A stretch of 43,634 bases of DNA. Source: a virus. This document shows positions 28,501 through 37,712 of this stretch, one piece after another; positions within the stretch are counted from its first letter, which is position 1; each line of letters starts with the position of its first letter. The stretch spans positions 1 to 43,634 of the IMG/VR virus record IMGVR_UViG_3300043436_001827, one strand, 5' to 3'. The notes beneath the pieces were generated by a model. It was not told where the DNA came from, did no database searches, and worked only from the letters and a program-made list of their open reading frames with translations. The position numbers were made by a program, and so were the translations under genes.

Positions 28501-30101
28501 TAGACAATAACTATGACAATGATGCCAACCCATCTCAATTAGAAGGTGGTTGGTTGTTCCCTAATAATGAGTTCAAGTTAGACTTACCATTCCCACTTAA
28601 GAGATATACATTTGTTGATACATATCCTATTTGGGAAAACTCTGCTCCATGGAACTATGACTTTGGATATGACTTCCAATTCTGTGGTGCACTTAAAGCT
28701 AACGCTGCATTAATGAGACAAATGATTCTTGTTTGGACAGCAGAAACTAGGATTAACCTATCTTTTGCATTCAATGTAGAACAACCTGATAAAGCAGTTA
28801 GTGATCAGTATTATCCTTTAATTAATTACATTCCAAGACCTTACAAGTGGGAGGAAAGTGATCCTATGGATGCTGTTCAATTTGCTGACGATAACAATAT
28901 GATACCTGGTTATTTTAATGACTATGGTTACGAATGGAATCTATGGAACAATGGTGGATTCAGATTCTTGATGAATGACTTGCAGACTAACATTGATTAC
29001 TCTAAAGGTCAAACAAATAAAAGCTTTTTTACAAAACCATCTGTAGGATTTCAAGAGCAAACAGATTTTTGTACTAGAATATTATGGTCTCTAAGAAGGC
29101 CTATTAATTCACAAAATACACCTTCAGTAAAAACATATCCTGCTGCAAATTACTTTGATATTTCTGATGATACAGGTGAAATCAAATTTGCTTGGTCTGC
29201 TATATCAGGTGATAAAGGAAATAACCTTTACGCATTTACAGATAGCGGTATTTGTTTATTACTTGTTGATAAAAGAATTATTCACGAAATTAACGCTAAT
29301 GAGCTTGCTACTATTGGTTCTGATGTTGGTGGTATTCTTAATCAGCTTTGGATTGACAAGACTATTGGAATGCATGATGAGACTTGGAGATCTTGGGCTG
29401 AATATTCTAATGCTATTTTCTTTGCTAATGGCATATCTGCTTACGCTTTTTCTGACAATCAATTAACTGAGATTGCTAGAACAGGATTCTTTGAATTGCT
29501 AAACCGTAAATTCAATCAGTTGGTCGGAGAAGGTTACGAAGCTAAAATATCAGGCGGATTCAATGTACTCAATAAAGAGTATATTATGAATATACAAAAT
29601 GAAGATGAGTTCAGTACATTGATTTATGGAATCAATCAGAATGCACTTCAATGTCAAAGTTCATACAACTACGATAAATATCTTTACTATAAGAACCATT
29701 TATTCGGAATGAAAGGTTCAGGTACTTATGAATTAGGTATTGGAAATGAAATTAATGGAGACGATATGCCAGCTTATTTAACAGGTATTTCTGATGCTCA
29801 AATTATTTCAGATAAAGAATTTATTAGAATCCGTGTAAACTCAAATAGCAAACCTGAGCAGATTTACTTTTACAAATCGCTTTCTGATTACAATAATGAC
29901 ATTTATGATTCTGTAGTTGATGCTAATGCTGTTCCATTGAGCATTAAGAACTATTTTGGATATGAGTGTTACATTCCAAGATCAATCTACGCTCCTTACG
30001 AAAGAAATCAAGGCAGAGTAGTAATATTTAAGATTGTAAGTTCTGCTGACGAAGACTTCTTGGTAACAAGTACAGCAGTGCAGTACAAGGCTTTAAAATA
30101 A
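25524..30101 (+). CDS. Large tail protein (stabilisation/tubular-like)
   Basis: 1525 residues, the largest gene here. The start KTYQKGINSDTNNEILGSAT then EHLDALNMRSMPMD matches the opening (xKGxNxDx...ALNxR) of the crAss-like tail stabilisation / tail tubular B family. The rest is beta-rich with many Asn/Tyr and repeats of short strands, as in a propeller-like or fibre-like body. It should form the distal short tail or its collar. No coiled coil or enzymatic site is evident. Confidence 0.7.
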   Translation: MKQQHHPLDNKTYQKGINSDTNNEILGSATEGEHLDALNMRSMPMDGNNMAKKKIKGEDMLFPLIDNRCNPTPPALTFTAYQCMMAQEINGHIVEIWASSDVDEHPIIRVDGVIVAYSSDLPFDLQHPLQYDKNESCVGGEFYVTNNNTPPLVFNVKDLLDNSTGSDCNEKYFSEFNVEIYEIQASAILYKPAFIKQDPSSSGYDYVIGGTGLPVGSYSYAYRFVDNEGEYTEWSPITELIPVVRNNSPANGPQFPHSRTFSSEPNVASPTNYGNHLRIRYQNDNLFAFIDVRRDSWYAGDPIGTPPVSQIIASIPVATGMNVINVMDKAPADFDGAVELDAGEQSNTSSNVKRAKSIRYFNSRLYLMNVGYESKDIEDQIQFVDDTVTGRFPVIKNIGKPGHKHVYNSAMYKSNMRGERTGFGIVLFDKSNNPTYALPIPNAENFEFPNRRDEVSTNTLNTSYQGCVYAADTNGDVSYTHEVFDHYEAVAKEGQNDDKDDVGLMYNYHDNQTFTNWWEHANTQMNPVSQFDTNSKLNKAVNGIASVDNGSSVTYAPEGFGLNYYAQGFGFKGIDLWPKWADGFSVVQTEPAKRVVAQGLGFYSLIPQDGIIATVEKELNSFWSYFPDLDILNPEIAEDLINNPNSYKIQLVSPLGYFSEIYNTYKEELDSRRKGTDMITYARILRDRNSSDIADQLNPGLGNESGIPDPNDPFNFFKYVAYGRYTNLVTGDSPAFPSNGNGNLEFTISDVQETTTNSTRQSYFKVTLDSSNPDVYNAVNGLTALNTNNNANEPGVMEWREPLYVINLVKDIDVNQGVITEYKYGSSYVKFKSLVLESNGDANQSAVLVSERWEDCIPRIDGQVTTAYDSTKRFVFIEEPNGNVKPWMNIQFESPTNKTTILNGLAAAAPGPYTNSTLTNGIGIYGVYTSTESAGDGDGVCRVFTLNFNEISGYSLFSVVPKDRKVYVNYDPRIPVQVYGGDTYINESIWAALDNNYDNDANPSQLEGGWLFPNNEFKLDLPFPLKRYTFVDTYPIWENSAPWNYDFGYDFQFCGALKANAALMRQMILVWTAETRINLSFAFNVEQPDKAVSDQYYPLINYIPRPYKWEESDPMDAVQFADDNNMIPGYFNDYGYEWNLWNNGGFRFLMNDLQTNIDYSKGQTNKSFFTKPSVGFQEQTDFCTRILWSLRRPINSQNTPSVKTYPAANYFDISDDTGEIKFAWSAISGDKGNNLYAFTDSGICLLLVDKRIIHEINANELATIGSDVGGILNQLWIDKTIGMHDETWRSWAEYSNAIFFANGISAYAFSDNQLTEIARTGFFELLNRKFNQLVGEGYEAKISGGFNVLNKEYIMNIQNEDEFSTLIYGINQNALQCQSSYNYDKYLYYKNHLFGMKGSGTYELGIGNEINGDDMPAYLTGISDAQIISDKEFIRIRVNSNSKPEQIYFYKSLSDYNNDIYDSVVDANAVPLSIKNYFGYECYIPRSIYAPYERNQGRVVIFKIVSSADEDFLVTSTAVQYKALK

Positions 30102-30105
30102 TTAT

Positions 30106-30113
30106 TAAATTTG
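30106..30113 (+). promoter_or_regulatory. TAnnTTTG promoter element
   Basis: TAAATTTG, 13 nt before the ATG at 30127; it would drive the ejection-protein unit with a leader shorter than 10 nt. Confidence 0.55.
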
Positions 30114-30126
30114 AAAAAACAAAATT

Positions 30127-30882
30127 ATGGATCCGTTCTTAATAATGCAAGCCGCTAATATGGCTAAAGACGTTGCCGCCAACAATACTTCTGGTTATTC
30201 AAATCCAAGTGGCGTACCTAGTAATACGCTAGGTCAGGCAGATGGTTCTCTACGTGGTGGTTCAGGTGGAGGTTCAGGAATTGGATCTTCTCTATCTTCA
30301 TTAATGGAAAAGTTACCATCTTTTGGTCAAATTGCACAAGTTGGATTTGGGGCAGGACAGGCTTTATCAGGATACCTGAAAAAGAAAAAAGGTGAGGCAA
30401 TGACTCCAATGGCAGAGAATCCAATGGAGCGTCAAATGCTATCTACTATTCAAAGAAGAAGAAAAGCTCTTCAATCAGGAACTGCTTACAATTCTCAATT
30501 AGCCGCTAACAAACAGTTAGGTAAGACACTTATGACTAACTCAATGAGAGCAGGCGGAACTCCTAATTTTGGTCAATACAATCAGTTAATTGGTAATGCT
30601 GCAAGAGAAATATCATCTCAATATGGTGGTCAATTAGCTCAATTACTTGGTGCTGAACAACAGCAAACTACTAGTATGGCTAACAGAGCTACGGATATTC
30701 AATTACTTCAGAGAGCACAGCTTATGGCTGATGCTGCTAACCTTCAGAAATCAGGTACTTCTAACTTACTATCTGTAATGGGTGCAGGTAAACTTGAAGC
30801 TGAAAACCAAGGATTAAAGAAACAATTATCAGCACTTCAAGCTGCAATGAATAATACTCAAACAGGAACTACAAATGGCTAA
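30127..30882 (+). CDS. Putative internal/ejection virion protein, 251 aa
   Basis: 251 residues. Gly/Ser-rich N-terminal linker (SLRGGSGGGSGIGSSLSSLM), a short amphipathic segment (GQIAQVGFGAGQALSGYL), then long Gln/Ala/Met-rich helices ending MNNTQTGTTNG. Small internal head proteins of podoviruses such as T7 gp14 show the same Ala/Gly/Gln helical make-up and lie before two large ejection proteins, as here. Its end overlaps the next start by 8 nt. Confidence 0.6.
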   Translation: MDPFLIMQAANMAKDVAANNTSGYSNPSGVPSNTLGQADGSLRGGSGGGSGIGSSLSSLMEKLPSFGQIAQVGFGAGQALSGYLKKKKGEAMTPMAENPMERQMLSTIQRRRKALQSGTAYNSQLAANKQLGKTLMTNSMRAGGTPNFGQYNQLIGNAAREISSQYGGQLAQLLGAEQQQTTSMANRATDIQLLQRAQLMADAANLQKSGTSNLLSVMGAGKLEAENQGLKKQLSALQAAMNNTQTGTTNG

Positions 30883-33268
30883 AGGAAAAATAAGAAGAAA
30901 AATTACAGAAGTAATTTCTAATGAACCAGCTAAAAAACCCGTAGACCCAAATACAACTCTTGGGAATCAGGGTGTTGAGTTTGTAGAGCCAACTCCACAA
31001 GCACCTATTGAAACTACTGGATCAAAATTAGCATCTACAATCTCTAATGATCCATCTCCATCTATCACTAAAAATGAAGTACTTGCTGCCGCAGTTAAAA
31101 ATGCTGAAACACCATCTCAATTAGAGCAAGCAGGCGCATTAGCTAATCAAGCCAAGCAAGAAGCAGGAATCATGCAAGCTAAAGCAGCTGAAGGAGTATC
31201 TACTATTCAAGAACAATTAAACTCTGGTTTACTATCTAATGAACCTGCAAAACAACCTGTTGATCCTAATACTGTTTTAGGTAATCAAGGTACTGAAGTT
31301 AATTTTGGTCAACAAGCACCATATCCAGCTGTTGCAGGTGTTGTCGCAGGAGCAGGAACTGAGCCTCAAACACCAACTGTTGTAAATACTGACACTAAAC
31401 CTCAAATAGAAAATCAGGTATTAAACGCATACACTAATTTCACTGACAATCTACCTAAAGCTGTTGTAGAAAAACTTGGCGTACAAGATTATTTTCCTGA
31501 TGTAGCTAGAGATATAGCAGTAGGAACATTTAGTGGAAGCCGTATTGGTAGCCAAACTATTTACTCTGGCGTAGGTGGTTTATTACCTATGGGATTGTAT
31601 GATGCTCGTAAACGTGCATTATCTGATGCAGCTAAAGAAAAACAAAAGCAGTTAGATAAATACTTTGATGTTATTGAAACTGCTCCACAATACCAGCAAT
31701 CCTTTAACCAGGCTACAATGCAATTTGTAAACGAATCTCTAGCTGGTGTAAATGGTAATGCTGATGCATTATTGAAAGATCCTAAATTCAGAATGGAATA
31801 TGCTAAGAGATTAGGTACTGCAAAGGATATAAAGTTTTGGGCAGAATGGTCTGATCAATTATTGAAAGATGCTGCTAAAAACGAAAATTACGTTAATGGA
31901 GAGGCGATTGATATAGCTGGAAAAATTAAGTCAGCACTTGTTGATCACATGGATGAGATTGTATCAGGTAAGAAAAGTTTGAAAGACTTTGTAGATATTG
32001 AAAAAGCTCAACTATATCAAAACATTATTCCTCAATTAGACAAGTTAACAGCTGAACTCCTAGATCCAAATAGAATTGGTAAAATGCCTATCAATATGAG
32101 AACAGGAGATGCAGAAGGAAGATTAAGTCCTGAAGAATTTGCTGCTCAAAGAGATGAGTTCGTAATGAAAATGAAAAATAAAACCCTAACTAAGCAGGGA
32201 TTCATTAGTGGATTCAAAAAATTCTTTACTGGAGATTACGAAAAAACAATTGATTCATTAATTGCTAGTGGTAAATATAGTGAAGATCAAAGACAGGCGG
32301 CTCTAGATTACTTTGCTAGTAAATTACAAGAACAAGTAGAACTTAACCCTGAGTTTATTGATTCAGGTCAAATGGAAGCAGCAAGACTTGCCGAACAAAA
32401 AAGACAAGCAGATTTAAATAGACAGGATCAAAAGAATACTGTTTGGACTAATCAAAACAACTTAATGAATCAAAAGAATCCTGTTACAGGTTTAAGTATG
32501 CAGGATGAAATTGATAGATTTAAAGCTCAAGGATTACGTGGAGAAAAACTTCAAGCTGCAATTATGAATAAAGCTAGACAGCTTGGATTTACTAATGCTG
32601 AATATGATCCTTATTTAAAGACAGTTGTTATTAAGGCAAATTCTAGTGAAAAAGAAGGATCTGAATATCACGCAGTAAATGCTCAACAACAACAAGTTGG
32701 CATTAGAGTTAGGGTTAGGAAATGGAATAAATCTACTAAGAAGTTCTATTGGCAACCTGAGGTGGTTCCAGTCAGTCAATTTGTTAAAGGAGAATCTAAA
32801 AACTACTTGTTTGAGGATGGTACAAAAGTAACTGATGAAGATATGAATAATTGGAAAAAGGCATATGACAACAATAAGATTGCAATTAATGCTACATCTT
32901 ATGAGTCTTATTGGGGTGTGTCTGATAAACAGACAGGTAAACAAGCTCCTGTGAACAGTAATACTATCGGTTCATATGGGAAAGATAAAGCTGTAAACAT
33001 GAAAAACTCAACAGGTAGACCTGCTGCTGTAGTCGATGTTTTAGATGACAACAATCAGAAAGTTATAGATCCTAAAACAGGTCTTCCTGCTCAAAAGAAA
33101 GTTACTCTTAGAGGTACAATTACTGTTTCTTCAGATATTTCAGATGAAACTCAAAGATTTGTTGAGGATGCTAGATTTGGAAATAATCCAAAAAATACTA
33201 TGTTTACTGATCCAGGGTATCAAACAGGTTCAGGAAGTAGCACATCTATGTCTTATCAATCTCAATAA
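30875..33268 (+). CDS. Putative internal virion protein, 797 aa
   Basis: 797 residues: basic N-terminus (MAKGKIRRKITEVI), a Pro/Gln-rich low-complexity region with two copies of a peptide (NEPAKKPVDPNTTLGNQG at 16-33 and NEPAKQPVDPNTVLGNQG at 122-139), then helical central domains with DYFPDVARDIAVGTFSG and a C-terminal polar part ending SGSSTSMSYQSQ. This fits an ejection-type protein whose flexible parts unfold to pass through the tail. Function not proven. Confidence 0.6.
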   Translation: MAKGKIRRKITEVISNEPAKKPVDPNTTLGNQGVEFVEPTPQAPIETTGSKLASTISNDPSPSITKNEVLAAAVKNAETPSQLEQAGALANQAKQEAGIMQAKAAEGVSTIQEQLNSGLLSNEPAKQPVDPNTVLGNQGTEVNFGQQAPYPAVAGVVAGAGTEPQTPTVVNTDTKPQIENQVLNAYTNFTDNLPKAVVEKLGVQDYFPDVARDIAVGTFSGSRIGSQTIYSGVGGLLPMGLYDARKRALSDAAKEKQKQLDKYFDVIETAPQYQQSFNQATMQFVNESLAGVNGNADALLKDPKFRMEYAKRLGTAKDIKFWAEWSDQLLKDAAKNENYVNGEAIDIAGKIKSALVDHMDEIVSGKKSLKDFVDIEKAQLYQNIIPQLDKLTAELLDPNRIGKMPINMRTGDAEGRLSPEEFAAQRDEFVMKMKNKTLTKQGFISGFKKFFTGDYEKTIDSLIASGKYSEDQRQAALDYFASKLQEQVELNPEFIDSGQMEAARLAEQKRQADLNRQDQKNTVWTNQNNLMNQKNPVTGLSMQDEIDRFKAQGLRGEKLQAAIMNKARQLGFTNAEYDPYLKTVVIKANSSEKEGSEYHAVNAQQQQVGIRVRVRKWNKSTKKFYWQPEVVPVSQFVKGESKNYLFEDGTKVTDEDMNNWKKAYDNNKIAINATSYESYWGVSDKQTGKQAPVNSNTIGSYGKDKAVNMKNSTGRPAAVVDVLDDNNQKVIDPKTGLPAQKKVTLRGTITVSSDISDETQRFVEDARFGNNPKNTMFTDPGYQTGSGSSTSMSYQSQ

Positions 33269-33280
33269 CCTATCATTGGT

Positions 33281-33288
33281 TATCTTTG
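33281..33288 (+). promoter_or_regulatory. TAnnTTTG promoter with overlapping dyad
   Basis: TATCTTTG lies 14 nt before the ATG at 33303 and overlaps the 3' half of a dyad, ATAACC (33265-33270)/GGTTAT (33278-33283), which could bind a regulator. Confidence 0.55.
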
Positions 33289-33302
33289 TATAAATTATAG
33301 AT

Positions 33303-36300
33303 ATGAAAGAGGATTTAATGCAGACTCAAACGGGAGGTCAAGGTGAAACTATTCAACTTCAAAATACTAATGCTCCTACAGCTCAGGAATTTGATGTAAA
33401 GATTAAACCTACAGCCGCACAGCCTACCGAGCCTGTAAAAACTCAACCTACAGTTCCTACTCAACAGCAAGCTGGAATGCCACAAGGTCCAGTAATTGAG
33501 GAGCAGGTTACTACTCAAGTAGTGCCTGAAGCAGCACCTCAAGAAGTACCACAAGTAGAAACTACTGAAGACATATTTAATGATGATTCTTTAGTTCAGC
33601 CTAGACCTTTGTCTATTCCTAATCAAGAGGAAAAAGTTGAAATTCAAGAACCTATAACTGAAGTTAAGACTGATTTAGTTCAGCCTATTCAATTTGTAGA
33701 TGATGACTTTGATCCTAACAAGAAAGAAGTTTCATTTGAAAATATAGAATTACCTGTAGCATACAAAGAGGACCCATCTAATCCTGATATGTTGATTCCT
33801 ACAACTGATACTACTCCTCAGTTAAATCAGGAATATAAAGACAAACCTGTAAAGGTAAATCCTAATGGTCACGTTGTAAAATCTCAACCAAAGAAGACAG
33901 AACAAGTTGCTTCTAAACCTGATGGATTTTACATTTATGGAGATGACATATATAAGAAGTCAGGAAACAAGTGGTACAAAGATATTGGAGAAGGAAACTT
34001 TAAGCCATTACAAAGTGGAGATGTAGCCGCTAGACAAGCAGAGCTTAATAAAAACGCATCTCAAATAAACTACAACACTAAAACTCAATTATACAAATAC
34101 AATGATCACTTCTATGAAAAAAGAGGTTCAGAGTGGTATAAGGAGGTAAACGGAAGCTTTGTTAAACTAACAGGTGAAAAGATTCCTGAGAGAAAAGCAA
34201 TACTAGATGCTAACGCAAAACGATACTATCCATCAGGAGATCAGACTCAGTTAAATAAAGCTAATGAAATTCTTGCTAGTAAGTATGGTAGAATTGGAGA
34301 TTTCAATTCTTATAATGCACTTACCTCAGGAGGAGATAGATCTATGGCTGCTGGATTGTCATTCTCTACATTAACAGCTAATCCAATTGCACCTAAAGAC
34401 CGTATGTACAACGATGATGGTACATATAACTTTACATACGATGCAAACTACGCTAAATCAAGCCCACAGACTAGAGCTATTATAGATAAGTCGCAAGAGA
34501 AGCCTAAAGTAGCAGCTATGCCTACAGTTAAGCTAACTACAGGTTTAGATTTAAATGGAGTAAAGAATACCGTGAATCAGTTAAATGATCCACAGTATCA
34601 ACAAGCATTTCAAAACGCTGTAAACTTCTCTAATAAGGATTTACAGACTATGTTTGCCAAAGAAGCGAAACTATCTGCTAGTCAATTAACTGCACTAGAT
34701 CAATTTCAGAATCAGGCAAAGAAGATTATTGGAGATGGTAAATACACAGCAGACAAAGCAAAGGCTTTAACTCAGGTAATGAGTGATGCTGAGAACTTTT
34801 TCAATCAAGCAAAGGAAGTAAATCAATTTGTTAATGAGGCTTATGCTAGAGATATGAGTCTTGCTAGATACTCTTTAGAAAAGAAGAAAGAAGAGTATAT
34901 GGATCAATTGAACCTTCGTGACAACGGAGACTTCCAAGATGCGGCTAGACAATCATTTGAATCAACTGTAAAGATTGCTGATTTTATCCAGGATAATATT
35001 GATGCTGGTAAAATTATGTATGATAGAGCTACAGGTGGATATAAGTTCTCTACAAACATAAGTGACACTGAAAGAAAGTATATTGAGAATCAGTTGTCTA
35101 CTATGAATGCTGGATACGAAAAACTACAGCAAGAAAACTATGCATCTGTAAGATCAGAAATAAGTGATTATAAAGGTGAGCTTTCAACTATTAATGCTCA
35201 AATAAATTCTCTTAAAAGACAAGCTCAAGGTTTAAGTAAAGATGATCCTAGATTAAAAGAAATCAATGGACAATTATTTTCTTTAAATAAAGAAAGAAAT
35301 TTATTAGAAAAGAAAATTGACAACAACGAATCTTTATTGTCTACTGTATTTAAAACAGAGCCATTAAAGTTAGCTAAATCAGCTTCTAGAAATTTAACTA
35401 ATACATCTGAAAACATCTTATCAGCTATTCCTAGTGACTTTAGTCCTAAGGAAAGATTTGATTTCTTCTATCGTCAATTGTCACAAGCAAACCAAAATCT
35501 AGCTAAAAATAACGGTATAGATGAAGAATACTTATCTAGACTAAGCAGAAGATTTAAAGATATGTTTGATTGGGGTGGGTATATGTCTCTTACACAACAA
35601 GAGAAAGAATATCTACATAACAAAGCTTTACTCAATCAGCTTGCTCCAATGTATTACAACAATGACTTTGGAATTACTCAATCAAGTGGTGGTTTCTTTG
35701 AGTCATTTATGAATGGATTTGCTAAAACATTAACTCCAGCAACTGCTGCCGCTGATGGTTATTTTGCTCAAAGCGAAGCTGCTAATACCGCTAAAGCATT
35801 TCTTAATGAAAAAGGATTCTCTGACGATGATTTCGTTGATGATGAGGCGATGGCAGCATTAGAAGAAGCCACAAAGGTTGACTTCAACAGTAGAGAGACT
35901 TGGGGTAGTATGCTTGGTACAACTGCTGCTATTATTGCTCCATTAGTTATTACTGATCAGATACCTGCTACTGCATTCAGAGTTGGTAATTCCGTTGAGA
36001 AATTAGTCACAGGAACTAAAAATGTTCAAAAGGTATCTCAATACATAAATAGAGCAGAAAATGCATTTGATGCAGCTTTATCTACAACCAAGTTTGGTAA
36101 GTACATATTAACACCTGCTGTAAAAGAAGGTCTTAAATTTGAAGCAACAGGTAGAATATTTGGATCTACTGAGGAAGAGATGTACTTTATGTCTGGTTTA
36201 GTTGGTGGTGCGGCATCTGAAGCATTTTCAATTGCATTAAGCAAGATGGCTCCAAGTGCTGCTTATAAGTATATTGAGTCAATATTTGGAGGTAGCGCAT

Positions 36301-37244
36301 CTAAAGCTGTATCTGCACTTAAGAAAGGTGGACAGGCTATAGTTCGTGGATCTGTAGAAACAGTAGAAGAAGCATCTCAAGAGCTTACAAATATTTATAC
36401 AGATGAGTTGCGTCAAAATGGATTCTTTGAGGAGGTTCAGAATAGATTTGGAACATTAGATGATGTTCAGAAATTTTTAGTGTCATCATTTGTAATGGGT
36501 GCTGCATTTGGTCTTGTTAGTGGAGATACATCTAATGATGCATATGACTCTTTAAGTGACGCTAAGAAAAAGCAATTAAACGATGTTTTAACTGCTGTTA
36601 AGGCTGACTTTAATTTTGCAGAAGAAAAGACTGAAGAGTATGTTGATGCTCAGGAAAAACAAATCAAAAAAGAGGAGAGAGTTGATAGTGAGCCTGAGAT
36701 TAATCCTGATTTTGCTGAATCAGGACAGATTGACTTTGACGTTGAAAATATAGAAAAAGCGGATGAGGGTAAGCCTTCTGTTGTTGAGAAAGCAGAAGAG
36801 AATCCATCTTCATTTACAGAACCAATAGATTTATTTAATACTGAAGGAAATGATCAAGAAAACCAACAAGGGTTACCAAGTGAAGAGCGAGTCGGGCAAG
36901 AACCTGTCCAAGAACAACCTGTCACTCAACCAAGCGAAGAAACGCCTAGCCCTAGTGGAGTGGTTCAAGGAGAACAAGGGCAAGCTCAAGAAGTAGTCAC
37001 TGAAGAAGCTCCTGTCACTGAACCTGTCGGAAAAACCGAAGAGTTGCCAACTACTGAGGCTAATCCATTCGAAGAAATATCAGAGGCTAATAAGCTAAAA
37101 GGTACAGCTAAAACAAACGCTATTAAGGACCTTAAGCAGAAGTATGGTGCTGACTATAATAGAATTTCAAAAATAGATACTAACTTTGCTAGTATAGTGA
37201 AAACGCTAGAAAAGAATAATTTAATCAATAAAGATTGCGGATAA
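33303..37244 (+). CDS. Large virion protein with tandem repeats, 1313 aa
   Basis: 1313 residues. Residues 1-190 are Pro/Gln/Glu-rich and probably disordered. Next come two copies of a module (DGFYIYGDDIYKKSGNKWYK at about 206 and QLYKYNDHFYEKRGSEWYKE at about 261). A long helical body follows, with a membrane-like or buried segment MLGTTAAIIAPLVITD near 868-885 and another region around residues 890-990. The acidic C-terminus is Glu/Pro-rich (QGLPSEERVGQEPVQEQPVT). The pattern suits an ejected internal protein. Its stop overlaps the ferritin ATG. Confidence 0.6.
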   Translation: MKEDLMQTQTGGQGETIQLQNTNAPTAQEFDVKIKPTAAQPTEPVKTQPTVPTQQQAGMPQGPVIEEQVTTQVVPEAAPQEVPQVETTEDIFNDDSLVQPRPLSIPNQEEKVEIQEPITEVKTDLVQPIQFVDDDFDPNKKEVSFENIELPVAYKEDPSNPDMLIPTTDTTPQLNQEYKDKPVKVNPNGHVVKSQPKKTEQVASKPDGFYIYGDDIYKKSGNKWYKDIGEGNFKPLQSGDVAARQAELNKNASQINYNTKTQLYKYNDHFYEKRGSEWYKEVNGSFVKLTGEKIPERKAILDANAKRYYPSGDQTQLNKANEILASKYGRIGDFNSYNALTSGGDRSMAAGLSFSTLTANPIAPKDRMYNDDGTYNFTYDANYAKSSPQTRAIIDKSQEKPKVAAMPTVKLTTGLDLNGVKNTVNQLNDPQYQQAFQNAVNFSNKDLQTMFAKEAKLSASQLTALDQFQNQAKKIIGDGKYTADKAKALTQVMSDAENFFNQAKEVNQFVNEAYARDMSLARYSLEKKKEEYMDQLNLRDNGDFQDAARQSFESTVKIADFIQDNIDAGKIMYDRATGGYKFSTNISDTERKYIENQLSTMNAGYEKLQQENYASVRSEISDYKGELSTINAQINSLKRQAQGLSKDDPRLKEINGQLFSLNKERNLLEKKIDNNESLLSTVFKTEPLKLAKSASRNLTNTSENILSAIPSDFSPKERFDFFYRQLSQANQNLAKNNGIDEEYLSRLSRRFKDMFDWGGYMSLTQQEKEYLHNKALLNQLAPMYYNNDFGITQSSGGFFESFMNGFAKTLTPATAAADGYFAQSEAANTAKAFLNEKGFSDDDFVDDEAMAALEEATKVDFNSRETWGSMLGTTAAIIAPLVITDQIPATAFRVGNSVEKLVTGTKNVQKVSQYINRAENAFDAALSTTKFGKYILTPAVKEGLKFEATGRIFGSTEEEMYFMSGLVGGAASEAFSIALSKMAPSAAYKYIESIFGGSASKAVSALKKGGQAIVRGSVETVEEASQELTNIYTDELRQNGFFEEVQNRFGTLDDVQKFLVSSFVMGAAFGLVSGDTSNDAYDSLSDAKKKQLNDVLTAVKADFNFAEEKTEEYVDAQEKQIKKEERVDSEPEINPDFAESGQIDFDVENIEKADEGKPSVVEKAEENPSSFTEPIDLFNTEGNDQENQQGLPSEERVGQEPVQEQPVTQPSEETPSPSGVVQGEQGQAQEVVTEEAPVTEPVGKTEELPTTEANPFEEISEANKLKGTAKTNAIKDLKQKYGADYNRISKIDTNFASIVKTLEKNNLINKDCG

Positions 37245-37711
37245 TGAAAAAACTATTGACAAATCAGGAAATAGAAATGATTAACTCCTTAGGACACGAA
37301 GAGCTTAAGGCTAGTCAGGTGTACCTTCACCTAGCTAATACAATGAAAACTATTGGATTCTTCGGTGCTGAGAAGTTCTTTATGAATGAGTCAAATAGTG
37401 AACGTGAGCATTTCAATGGATTAGAGACATTCATGAATGATATGAATGAGCAAATAGAAGTTCGTGCATTAGATGCTGTAGAAGTAGATGTAGACGATCT
37501 TATGGAAGCATTTGAAACAGCTCTAGAAATGGAGATGGATCTTCTTGATAAATACGAAGCTGCTTGGGACAAATGTAGCCCTAAAATCAAACCACTTATT
37601 CATCACTATATCGAGAAGCAAGTAGAAAGCGTTGGAGAATACGGTGATTTAATTGCTCGTTTAAGCAGAACTAGCGAACCTATTTTGATTGATCAAGAAC
37701 TAGGAAAGTAA
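37244..37711 (+). CDS. Ferritin
   Basis: 155 residues of full-length bacterial-type ferritin in a four-helix-bundle layout. Iron-site residues align with E. coli FtnA: Glu20 (HEELKAS), Tyr27, Glu53 and His56 in SEREH, Glu97 in EME, and Gln126 in KQVE; FtnA Glu130 is replaced by Ser or shifted to Glu128. The end ILIDQELGK matches the bacterial FIDKELS tail. It should bind iron and form a 24-mer shell with ferroxidase activity. The ATG at 37244 overlaps the upstream stop and gives the normal ferritin length; the longer frame uses TTG. It lies between two giant virion-type genes, so a virion or infection role is plausible. Confidence 0.92.
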   Translation: MKKLLTNQEIEMINSLGHEELKASQVYLHLANTMKTIGFFGAEKFFMNESNSEREHFNGLETFMNDMNEQIEVRALDAVEVDVDDLMEAFETALEMEMDLLDKYEAAWDKCSPKIKPLIHHYIEKQVESVGEYGDLIARLSRTSEPILIDQELGK

Positions 37712-37712
37712 T

